NCBI RefSeq assembly: GCF_900197875.1
Contig: NZ_FZMO01000001.1
Span: 124,001 to 188,000 of the forward strand
Length of the DNA: 64,000 bases
Origin: Frankia canadensis
GTDB taxonomy: Bacteria; Actinomycetota; Actinomycetes; Frankiales; Frankiaceae
Direction of reading: 5' to 3'
Translations under genes and position numbers: made by a program
Part shown: in pieces, positions 18,201 to 27,500 of the stretch
Layout: each line of letters starts with the position of its first letter
How positions within the stretch are numbered: the first letter of the stretch is position 1
The notes under the pieces: generated by a model
What the model saw: the letters and a program-made list of their open reading frames with translations, nothing else
What the model was told of the DNA's origin: nothing
Databases searched by the model: none

Positions 18201-19127
18201 GCGATCGACGAGCTCGCCGTACGAGACCACCTGGCCGTCCGCCGCGACGACCGCGGGCGCGGTGGGCGTCGCCGCGCCCGCGGCGCGCAGCCGCGCGGTG
18301 AGCGAGCCACCGAGTAACGCCGGTTCGCGGGTGTCGGTGAAGGCGATGAGCTGCTCAAGCTCGTCGTCGGTGAGGACGGCGAGGTCGCCCAGGTCGCCGT
18401 TGGGCGCATCGAACTGGTGCAGGATCCCGTTGATGTGCCCGCCGGTGCGGTCGAGGAACTCGGCGGGGAACATGCCCCTGAGGTCCTCGATGTCGAGGCT
18501 GCCCGCCGCCGGGTCAATGCGGATCATGACCTCGGTGTCGGCGGTCGGTGCCGGCTCGGCGTGCAACCCGGCGGTGGTGACCAGGATCGTGGCCGTGGCC
18601 TCGACGGCGCCCTGCGCCCACAGCTGGCCAACCGGATAGCCCTGCGCGGCGTAACTGCGAGCGACCGTGTCCCGGACGTGCTCGAGCAGGTTCCGCAGGG
18701 TGCCCGGCCGCGGCACCCTGAAGACGAGCGGTACGGTGGCCGCCGACCGGTACCGGCTCGGCGCGTGCCGCAGGAGTGGCGACTCGATCCAGATCACGTC
18801 GCGGCCGGTCGTCCGGTGGAGCAGGGCGACCACCGCGGCGAGCACGACGACGAACTCGCCGAGCGGTTGGTTTCGCCCGATGCGCCCGACGATGCGACGC
18901 GAGTCGGCGTCGAGACCGAGCCGGTGACGCGAGCCGGGCACCCCGGCCGCGTCGAACACGAAGTGCTCGGACCACCGCAGCAGATCGCTCGGCGCGACCA
19001 TCGCGCCGAGCCAGAATGACCGGTCGGCGTCGGCGCCCGGCGCGTGCAACGCCTCCAGGCGGGTGGGAGGGCCGCCGCCGATGCCCGCCGGCGGGTCGTC
19101 GGGCGACGGGACGCGGGGTGTGGTCAC
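15210..19127 (-). CDS. Non-ribosomal peptide synthetase, [half C]-A-PCP-C
   Basis: 1305 residues from GTG 19127, which overlaps the preceding stop (GTGA). Residues ~35-250 look like the C-terminal half of a condensation domain without HHxxxDG. An adenylation domain (~265-760) follows, with an odd core 3 (STSGSAGRPKP instead of the usual TSGSTGxPKG), FNGYGPTEA, LYRSGDLG, GRRDHQVKIRGYRVEPGE and HGKVDR. The carrier protein has Ser815 in LLGGDSI. A complete condensation domain follows from ~880, with HHAVLDG at 1013-1019. There is no thioesterase. Reading the substrate-pocket positions by eye gives roughly D-G-L-T-V-A-G-V-N, which I cannot match to a known amino acid. Confidence 0.92.
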   Translation of the reverse strand: MTTPRVPSPDDPPAGIGGGPPTRLEALHAPGADADRSFWLGAMVAPSDLLRWSEHFVFDAAGVPGSRHRLGLDADSRRIVGRIGRNQPLGEFVVVLAAVVALLHRTTGRDVIWIESPLLRHAPSRYRSAATVPLVFRVPRPGTLRNLLEHVRDTVARSYAAQGYPVGQLWAQGAVEATATILVTTAGLHAEPAPTADTEVMIRIDPAAGSLDIEDLRGMFPAEFLDRTGGHINGILHQFDAPNGDLGDLAVLTDDELEQLIAFTDTREPALLGGSLTARLRAAGAATPTAPAVVAADGQVVSYGELVDRGERLAHHLRAELGVLPGTPVATVVTRTADTVVALIATLFAGGVYLPVDPATPTARLRALVDATGARALLVHSAQLGRALEVPELPACCVDLQVPTLPPAPSSSGLDDRGGTDVAAIISTSGSAGRPKPVELDHEGLVNVCLDHVRELGLAAGDRYLQFMSLSFDGSLLDIGMTLLAGAALVLPDAATLLDPRRLEDMMVAEGVTVTTMTPSYLALLDAGRLTTLRVVVSAAETARRRDATRFARSATVFNGYGPTEACVNTTLHRFDPDSPSATVPIGLPRANKEVYVVDADLRLLPRNAIGEIAIAGCGVARGYRGTAPVADPFVANPFSPHPVLYRSGDLGAWNDRGELVLVGRRDHQVKIRGYRVEPGEIEHILLDDSEVTDAVAVFDPAAAQLVACVAAPEAATEDASGALAARLRGELAHRLPPYMMPAAIHVMATLPRNEHGKVDRPGLVEFHHAARNRQRATTAPANELEAQLAAFWADALEVEQVSVEDDFFLLGGDSIRVIRAVHQARQAGLDVATHDVIEHRTIRALAAALAERGDRPPDGIDAELAVLSASELAELPPGAESAYPLSAMQQVMVDRYESLRDEGAYHCVSRWLVEDDALDIDTLCRAVQTLVHRHPALRTTIRRTGAGRLAQVVRAPDGAMPRYLDLRGHPESDELLAADVLNGFEIGADTPFARFLVVRRTDARADIYLSAHHAVLDGWSQIVLQNELFDAYERRVAGLPVDDRPPAIDSRRQFVALERELAEDPDAGGFWTSELDALAALPRPWPGPMQRGAPAERIIDVDLTARVRRASRSLAVSPKALCLSAFVAALHRSAHLDTFAVGVISNGRSERLADPLGATGLFWNVLPVRCAARDRGLPEARDVQAVLDRYDARAGYPIADRLPDEAVAACFNFVHFHHARAGGGRLRFRGERIVHDRLHFPICLTVSMEPVEPTRPHDLVLAVRVDHRLGDDGDVLLGNLLVAFELDLAARALVGDAGESPPSR

Positions 19128-20755
19128 GGCCAGCGCAGCTCCTTGTGCCCGTACAGCCGCTCGGCGACGAGACCCCGGCGCCGGCACTCGGCCACGAAAT
19201 GATCGGACTCCACCGTCGCCGCCGAGGCACCGCCCTCGTCGAGACCGAGCAGATGTGCGAGCCACGGCTCGGCGCCCATCGCATAGACGTAGACCTCGTC
19301 GGCGTTGAACCGTTCGATGAGGTCGATGGCCTCGACGCTGTTCGACGCCCGGCCGCGCCGGGTCGCGTCGTGGTCGCGGTCGAGGGGGCGCGAGAAGTAG
19401 GGCCCGTACACCCAGCTCGCCGGTGCTCCGATGCACTCCATGCCCTGGAGCACGACGTCGGCGTCGCCGACGAGCGCGTGGGCGCGCGCGTACACGGGAG
19501 GGTCGACGTTCGCGGAGTCAGCGGCGACCAGGAACGACCGGCCCGCCATGCGGATGTGGTACCCCGCCCTCGTCGCGATGTCGAGGTCGTGGTGCTCCCC
19601 GACGAACGGGACGGCCGTCACCACTCCGCTGTTCAGCGGGATCTGCTCGAATGCCCGGACCTCGATCACCCGATCGAATCCGAGGTGCTCGATTGCCCGG
19701 CGCAGCGACGGGTCCACGAGATTGCCCGCGTCGTTGGCGGGTACGACGACGGTTCCCACGCGATGGCGGATCTGCAGCAGCGTCTCGGGCACCACGTGGT
19801 CGTGGTGGGCGTGGGTGATGAGCACGTAGTCGATGTGCGGGGGCAGGTCGGCGTAGCCCGCGTGGGGTGGGACACCGGGTTCGTCGTAGGCGATCACGGG
19901 GTCGACGAGGACGCTTGAGTCGCCGTCCTCGAACAGCAGGCAGGCATGGCCGAAGTAGGTGACGCGTCCGCCGCCGCGTGGGGGCGGACCGGCGGCCCGG
20001 GCGGGCGGTCCGAGCGGCGTTGGTGGGGTGTCGGTGAACAGCGCGGCGAACCGGTCGGTCGCGGGCGAGCTCGGCGCGAGACCGAGGCGGGCGGACAGCG
20101 CGGCCACATCGGTGGGCTCGGTGCGGGCTCGGAACAGCGCGTCGAGCGCGGGCGCGTGGAACGGCACGGCGACGTCGACCGCCGTGTCGTCGTCGTCATC
20201 GACGACGGCGAGGCGCGGCGTGGACATGACGAACGGCCGAGTACGGCCCCGGTCCAGCCGGACGCACTGCCGTGAGGTGTCCCACAGCGGACTGGCGTAC
20301 ATCAACTCCTCGCGGACGCGGACGTCCGGTCGGTGATGGCGGTCGTACGTCAGCTCGACCAGCCCTCGCAACGCCTCGGGGACGCACTGATACCAGGGGT
20401 CGAGGGGCTCGCCGGTGGCGCGCTCGCCGAGCATCCGGTCGAGCGCGCGCAACGTGTCGACAAGTTCGATCTGCCCGGCGGCCCGAGCCTGGGTCGCGTC
20501 GAGCAGGTCGGCGACCTCCCGCACATGACCGCCACCGAGGTCGAGGAACGGTCCGCTCCGCGTCGCCGAGTCGGCGGCGGCCGCGGCGTGGAGTGCCGGC
20601 GACCGAACGTAGGAGGCCATCATCCGCAGGTGCCGATCGACGACGTGGAAGGCCGCGGTCGCCGGCGTCAGCAGTTGGATCCACGCGTACCAGCGATCGA
20701 CTAACGGCTCGACGACGACGTCGCCGGCGAGGTACCGCGGGTCCGGGTCGGTCAC
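19124..20755 (-). CDS. CmlA-type diiron beta-hydroxylase
   Basis: 543 residues from GTG 20755 (GAGGGG site). The N-terminal ~240 residues carry the CmlA_N pattern (VEPLVDRWYAWIQLLTPATA, LRMMASYVRSPALHA). The C-terminal half is a metallo-beta-lactamase fold with HAHHDH at 315-320, GEHHD with Glu387, and AADS with Asp413. In chloramphenicol biosynthesis CmlA uses a diiron centre to beta-hydroxylate an aromatic amino acid held on a carrier protein. This protein has the same length and ligand layout, so it probably acts on a PCP-bound residue of the flanking synthetases. Its stop overlaps the start of the downstream NRPS gene. A paralogue lies at 28673. Confidence 0.88.
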   Translation of the reverse strand: MTDPDPRYLAGDVVVEPLVDRWYAWIQLLTPATAAFHVVDRHLRMMASYVRSPALHAAAAADSATRSGPFLDLGGGHVREVADLLDATQARAAGQIELVDTLRALDRMLGERATGEPLDPWYQCVPEALRGLVELTYDRHHRPDVRVREELMYASPLWDTSRQCVRLDRGRTRPFVMSTPRLAVVDDDDDTAVDVAVPFHAPALDALFRARTEPTDVAALSARLGLAPSSPATDRFAALFTDTPPTPLGPPARAAGPPPRGGGRVTYFGHACLLFEDGDSSVLVDPVIAYDEPGVPPHAGYADLPPHIDYVLITHAHHDHVVPETLLQIRHRVGTVVVPANDAGNLVDPSLRRAIEHLGFDRVIEVRAFEQIPLNSGVVTAVPFVGEHHDLDIATRAGYHIRMAGRSFLVAADSANVDPPVYARAHALVGDADVVLQGMECIGAPASWVYGPYFSRPLDRDHDATRRGRASNSVEAIDLIERFNADEVYVYAMGAEPWLAHLLGLDEGGASAATVESDHFVAECRRRGLVAERLYGHKELRWP

Positions 20756-20763
20756 CGGACCCC

Positions 20764-21480
20764 TCAGCCGGCCATCTCGAGGTCATCCAACGCCGTCGTG
20801 ATCTCGTCGGTGCCGCCGAGCACGAAGTAGTGCTGCTGGAGCCGGAAGCTGTCGACGGGGCCGGCCAGCACGGTGTCCAGGTCGAAGCGGGGTGCCAGTG
20901 CACCGGGCGCGAGGGCTCGCGCGAGCTCGCTCGCCGACGACAGGATCGCGCCACCGATCGCCTTGCGTTGCTCGCCGTGCTGGACGAGCCCGACCTCCAG
21001 CGTCGCCCACAGCAAGCGCTGGAGTTGTTCGACGAATACCGGATCGTCGGCGCGCCGGGAACCCAGACGGCCGAACCGGTGGTACAGGTCGGCCGTCCGC
21101 GGGTTGGCGAGGTAAGGCCCGTGGCCGAACAGGTCGTGGAACAGGTCGGGCAACTCGGCGAACGCGAGTTCGTCCCGCCGCCGCATCGCGACCGTCACGG
21201 GAAAGCGCCGATCGGCGAGTAAGCCGAAGAACGTCGCACCGTCGACCATCCCGCCGGCTCCGACGAATCGCCAGTCACCGTGGACGGCCATCCCGTCGTT
21301 CACCGCGTCGAGGTCGGGCACGTGGTCGGCGGGCAGGCCCAGACGGTCGAGGCCGTCGAGGTAGTCGTCCACCGCGCTCGCCGCGACGAGCGGCGCTTGC
21401 TGGCGATGCAACAGCGACCACACGAGGTGATCGTCCGGACGGTATCGCTCGGCGGTTCGCGTCACTAGCTGTGCTGCCAT
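20764..21480 (-). CDS. Aromatic amino acid hydroxylase (pterin-dependent)
   Basis: 238 residues from ATG 21480, which has a GAGGGAG site; the TTG at 21516 is less likely. The match is to bacterial phenylalanine-4-hydroxylase: RYRPDDHLVWSLLHRQQ, VPDLDAVNDGM, FFGLLADRRFPVTVAMRRRDEL, and the iron ligands His115 and His120 in PDLFHDLFGHGPYL with Glu162 in ATLEVGLV. The family hydroxylates Phe, Tyr or Trp using tetrahydrobiopterin and oxygen. Inside an NRPS operon it most likely makes a hydroxylated aromatic precursor, such as a tyrosine isomer or hydroxy-Trp, for loading or halogenation. The exact product cannot be read from sequence. Confidence 0.88.
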   Translation of the reverse strand: MAAQLVTRTAERYRPDDHLVWSLLHRQQAPLVAASAVDDYLDGLDRLGLPADHVPDLDAVNDGMAVHGDWRFVGAGGMVDGATFFGLLADRRFPVTVAMRRRDELAFAELPDLFHDLFGHGPYLANPRTADLYHRFGRLGSRRADDPVFVEQLQRLLWATLEVGLVQHGEQRKAIGGAILSSASELARALAPGALAPRFDLDTVLAGPVDSFRLQQHYFVLGGTDEITTALDDLEMAG

Positions 21481-21561
21481 CGACACTCCCTCGGCGACCG
21501 GCGGACCGACGGTCAAGTTAGGTCATCGTACGACTACGCTCGGGCTCGCCGTGGCGGTTCG

Positions 21562-24500
21562 TCAGAGGTCGAGGTCGATCGGCAGGTGCCGAGCGCCCGA
21601 CCAGCGCTCGGCGGCGATCTCGGAGATCGGGGCGGCCGGTCGTTCGACGAACCGGCGGAGCAGCGCCACGAAGAGCTCGGCGAGGTCGCGCACCTCTTGC
21701 TCGTCGCAGGTCGACCGCTGGGCGGTCAGCTCGACGGACAGTCCCGCGGAGTCCTCCCGGACGTCGAACCACAGCGGCGTGTGGGCGTCGTCGACCGCCG
21801 TCGCCGGCCGGGTCAGCCCGGCGAGCCATGCCGCGCGCTCCTGCGACTGCAACGTGAGGCCGACCTGTGCAAGCGGTCGATCGGCCGGCCGACCGAGACG
21901 GCGGGCGATGTCACCCGGTGGTGTCAGCCGCCGGTCGAAGGCATCGATCGCGCGACCTCGCACAGAGCCGATCAGCTCGGCGAAGGAGCCTGCCGGGTCG
22001 ATCCGGTCGCGCACCGTCACCATGTTGAGGTGAGGGCCGAGTTGGCCGTCGAGCGTCGCCAGCCCGCGTAGCGACACCGGCGAGCAGACGGCGACGTCGG
22101 GCTCGCCGGTGGTGACGAAGTGGAACACCGCGACGGCTGCGTGCAGCCCCATGAAGAGCGTGGCCGACGCGTCGCTGCACACTCCTCGCAGGCCGGCCGC
22201 CAGCGCCGCATCGACACGGGCGCCGGTGCGCCAACCGGCGAACGAGTGCGGACCGGCCGCGTCACCCGGGGGCAGACCGCGCAGCGTGCCCGCCCACCAC
22301 TCGACGTCGCTCGCCCCGCGCTCGGTCCCCGACCAGGCGGCGTGCCAGGCGGCGAAGTCGCGAAACTGCCGCCGGGGAGGAGCCAGCGGGCCCGCGCCCT
22401 CGCGACGGGCGGCGAACCGTCGGCGCCACGCGCTCGCGAAGACGTCGAACGACTCCCCGTCCCACACGATGTGGTGCGCGACGAGGAGGCCGACCGTGCG
22501 GTCCGGCGGCATCCGCACGACGCGCAGGCGCAGGAGCGGCCCACTCGTCACCGACAGAGGCTGGTGCTCGTCGTGTTCCTGGAGAGCCTGCAGTTCGGCG
22601 CCCGCGTCGGCACGGTCGCTGAGGTCACTGAACGCGAGCACGCTGATGCCCGTCCCGTCGGAGTGCACCCGTTGCCGTGGCTGGCCGTCGACCAGCGGGA
22701 ACGTGGTGCGCAGGACCTCGAAGCCGGCGACGAGGTCGGCGAACGTCGCCTCGGCGATCGCCGGATCCCACGGTGTGCCCAGGTCGATCACCTCGGCGGT
22801 CCGTGGGCTCGCCGGGTCGCGGTACTGCTCGAGCAGCCAGATCTCGTGCTGCAACGGTGAGACGGGATGATGGCGCGCCGGGAGCGTCATCGCGACGAGA
22901 TCGTGCCCGGCTGCCGCGGCCGGTGCCGCCTCTCGGCCCGAGCGGACTCTGACGGCGTGGGCGAGGTCGCCGAGGCGCGGGTGCGTGAACACGTCCTCGA
23001 CCGTCATCGTCACGCCGAGTGCCTCGTCGATCCGGGCGACCAGCACGACGGCGAGCAGCGAGTGGCCGCCGGCCGCGAAGAAGTCGTCGTCGGCTCCGAG
23101 GTCCTGGCGTCCCAGCAGCGACCGGCAGACCTCCTGGACCACGCCCGCCACGTCGTCGTCGCCCGTGGGAGCGCTGGCGGGTGCACTCGGCTCGGCATCG
23201 AGCGCGGCGAGCGCGCGCACGTCGACCTTGCCGCTCGGCGCGAGCGGCCAGTCGGGCGCCACCACAAACCGTCCCGGAACCATGTAGTCCGGCAGGAGTT
23301 CGTGGAGGCGTCGTCGCAGCTCGTCCACACAGCCGGCGTCGTCGGGGCGCAGGAACGCGACGATCGTCGGGCCGGAGCCGTCGGTGACCGTCACGGCGAC
23401 GTCCCGCGTGAGCAGACCCGTCGAGAGCATCACCTCGCGGATCCCGTCGAGCTCGACCCGGAAGCCGCGGACCTTCACCTGGCGGTCGGCCCGGCCGGCA
23501 TGCACAAGCTCGCCGAGCGGCGTGCGCCAGGCCAGGTCGCCGGTTCGGTAGCTGCGCACCTCGCGGCCGGGTCCGGCGGCGGTGCCGAACGCGGAAGCCG
23601 TCGCCTCGGGACGGCCCAGGTAGCCGCGGGCGACGGACGCACCGCACACGACGATCTCGCCGATCACGCCGGGCCCGACCGGCGCGCCGAGCTCGTCGAC
23701 GACATCGAGCCGCTGGTTTCCGAGCGGTCGTCCGACGTTGCCGGCCTCGTCGTCGGGACCCGGGAGCCCGCTTGTCACGTGAAACGACGAGAAGATCGTC
23801 GCCTCGGTGACGCCGTAGCCGTTGACCACGTGGCAGTCAGGATGGCGGGCCAGGAACTCGCGGATGCGGAGCGGGTTGACCTGCTCGCCGCCGAAGATCA
23901 GGTACCGCAGGGACTCCCCGGCAGCCGGCCGGCGGATCAGCTCGGGCGCCACTCCCTCGAACACGGTCGGCACCTGGCAGAGCACGCTGACGCGGTGCTG
24001 CTCGAGGAGCGTCACGAGCAGCCGCGGGTCCCTCGTCGCATCGGTCGGCACGACGACGAGGTGGGCGCCCCGTGACAGCGGGACGTACGTCTCCCAGACG
24101 GAGAAGTCGAAACCGATCGAATGGAACAGCGTCCACACGTCGTCCTCGCCGAGCGTCAACCGCTCGCCGGCCACCCGCAGCAGCGAGACGATGTTGCCGT
24201 GCTCGACGAGGACGGCCTTCGGCCGACCCGTCGTGCCGGAGGTGTAGATGACGTATGCGAGGTCGCTGGGCCGGTTGATCCGGGGCATGGGTCCGGGTCT
24301 GTCGCCGTCGTCGGCGAGCACGATGTCGACCACGTCGTCGAGGACGAGGACGGCGCGAGCCCCGGCGCCCGCCGCGGCCGCGTCGTGACGGCGCTCGACC
24401 ACGACGACGGAGGGGCGGCTGTCGTCGAGGATGAAGCGACGGCGCTCGGGCGGGTCGTTCGGATCGATCCCGAGAAAGGCGCCGCCCGCCTTGAGGATGG

Positions 24501-27500
24501 CGAGCTGGACGATGACCATCCACTCGGAGCGGTGCAGGGCCGTGGCCACGATGTGCTCGGGGCCGACGCCGTACCGGTGGCGCAGGTGGCGGGCGAGGCG
24601 CGTTGCCCGGGCGTCGAGCTCGCGGTAGGTCGCCGTGCGCCCGGCACAGGTGAGGGCGGGACGGTCGGGAGAGCGCCGTGCCGCGGCCTCGACGTGCTCG
24701 TGCAGCAGCCCTGGCGACTGCGGCGCCGTGGTGGCGACGACTTCGGTAACCGTGGCGTCGAGCGCGTCGAGCGCGTCGACCGAGACGTCCGCGTTCCGGC
24801 TGAGGCGCTCGAGCGTCGCCTGGAGTAATTCGCACTTCATCACGACGCGCGCGGGCGTGAAAAGATCACGGTCGTGCTCGATCTCGCCGCGCAGACCGCC
24901 GTCGTGCTCGGTGAACGTGACGATCATGTCGAGCTTCCCCATGCGCGCGTCGACGTCGAGGACACGGGCACCGGTGACCTCAACGGCCGGCTCCACCGCC
25001 ATGCCCGGCACGTTCTGGAGCACGAGCATCACGTCGAACAGCGGCGAGCGAGCGGGCGCGCGCTCGGGCGCCAGCTCGCTGACGAGCAGGTCCAGCGGAT
25101 ACGCGTCGTGGTCGAGCGCGCGGCCGACGACGTCGCGGACTGTCCGCAGGAGCTGCCGACCGGTCTCGGAGGGATCGAGCCGGGCGCGTAGCGGCAGGCT
25201 GTTGACCAAGGAGCCGAGCAGATCCTCGAGCTCCACCCGCCTGCGGCCGGCCACCGGCGTGCCGACGACGATGTCGCGTTGCCTGGTGAGAGCGTGCAGC
25301 CAGCTGTACACCGCCGTCAGCAGCACCCCGAACAGCGTCGCCTGCTCGGCGCGTGCGAGCTCACGCAGGCGGCGTGTCGCGGCGGCGCTCACCTCGAAGC
25401 GAACCGTGCCGACGCGATGCGACCGGTCGGGACGGCGCGGGGCGTCGAGAGGCAGGCTGAGCGGTGCGAGCGTAGGTGCCAGCTCGCGCCGCCAGAAGCG
25501 TCGCGAGCGCTCGCCGGCCGCGCTGGCCAGCATGTGCTGTTCCCACACCGCGAAGTCGCGGTACTGGAGCGGGGGCGGCGGGAGCGGGCCGGCGTCGCCG
25601 CGCGCGTGCGCCCGGGCGCGCTCGAAGAGCTCGCCGAAGAAGATCGACAAGGACCACCCGTCCATCACGATGTGGTGGGCGGCCAGGTAGACGATCGACT
25701 CGTCCGCGCCACCGCGGGATCGGCGGTCGGGCCGGATGAGGCCGACCCGCAGCAGCGGTCCCCTGGCGAGGTCGAACGGTGCCCGCCCGGCCTGCTCGAG
25801 CACGTCGCGGGTCGCGCCGTCGGGGTGGACGGTGAGCGTGACGGCGCCGGTCGCGGCGACGCGCTGCCGCAGTTCGCCGTCCTCCAAGTGGAACGTCGTG
25901 CGCAGGATCTCGTGCCGCCCGACCAGGTCGGCGACCGCCGCGCTCAGCCCCGCCGTGTCGACCGAGCCCGGGACGGCCAGCGCGGCCACGACGTGATACG
26001 CCTCGGACGCCCCGTCGAACTGGCTGACGATCCAGTGCCGCCGCTGGCTGTGTGACGCCGGGTAGGAGGCGGCATCGGCGACGGGCACGATCTGCGGCCC
26101 CGCATCCGGTTGGTCGCCGCGCTGGTGGCTCTCGATCAGCGCGGCCAGACCCCGCACTGTCGGGTTGTCCAGCACCGCCGAGACGCGCAGATCGACGCCG
26201 TGCCGGCCGAGCAGGCGGGCCGCGAAGCGGGCGGCAGACAACGAGTCCGCGCCGCGGTCGAACACGTCGGCGTCGGGCGGGAGGTCGATGGGGCCGAGTA
26301 GCTCCTGCCAGATCTCGGTGACCGTTCGCTCGGTCGGCGACGCGTCCACGTCCGTCCGAGCGTGGACGCGCGTTCGCCTGCTGGCAGCGATCACGGCGAG
26401 CGCGTCGACGTCGAGCTTGTCGTGGGCGGTGACCGGGAGCTCGGCGACGACGTGGATCTCGTCGGGGACGAGCGAGGCACCGACAGCTGCTCGCACCGTA
26501 GCTCGCAGCGCCGTCACATCGGGCGCGTCGGCGCCCACCGCGACGGTGACGAACGCGGCGACGCGCGTTCGTCCGTCGTGTTCGTCGGCGTCGGCGTCGG
26601 GGCGTGCGGGGATGGCCCGCACGACGGCGCCGCGGACGGCGCGATGAGCGCGCAGCGCCGCCTCGATCTCCCCCGGCTCGAACCGCGTGCCGCGGATCTT
26701 TAACCGGTCGTCGAACCGACCGAGGAACTCGAGCTGGTCGTCCGGACGCCACCGGGCCCGATCGCCGCTGCGGTACAGGCGACGCGTGCCGCCGGCGGGG
26801 CGCGTGACGAAGCGCCGGGCGGTGAGCTCGGGGTCGAGGTACCGGGCCGCGAGACACCGGCCGCCGGCGTGCAGCTCGCCCGCCGCGCCGATCGGCATGA
26901 ACCGGCCACGCCGATCGAGGACCGCCACCCCGACGTTGTCGATCGGGCGGCCCACGGGCACCCGCCTGCCGGACGGTGTGCCGGTGCACACGAACGCGGT
27001 CACGTCCACCGTGACCTCGGTGGCGCCCCAGCCGTTGACGAGCCGGGTGCCGCTGCGGCGTCCGAGCAGCTCGTCGAAGCGTTCGGCAACCCACGGGTCG
27101 AGCGTCTCGGCGCCGGCCAGCACCCACCGCAGCGAGCTGACCGCCCCAGCCCGCCCGGCGGCCTCGGCGTACTCGAGCAATGCGATCAAGGGGGAAGGGA
27201 CCAGGTCGACGATCGTGACGCCGTGGCGCTCGATGGCATCGGTGACGAGTGCCGGATCGCGCTCCGCGCCGGCAGGAAGGAAGCACACGCGGCCGCCGAC
27301 CGGCAACAACCGGAACATCTCGCAGATCGCCGGGTCGAACGAAACGGCGGTGCGCTGGAGGGACACGTCGTCGCTCCCGAGCTGGCGATTCTCAATCAGC
27401 CACAGCTGACGGTTCACGAACGACTCATGCCGGATCAGTACGCCCTTGGGCTCTCCGCTCGATCCTGACGTGAACGTGAGATAGGCCGGATCGGTGCCCG

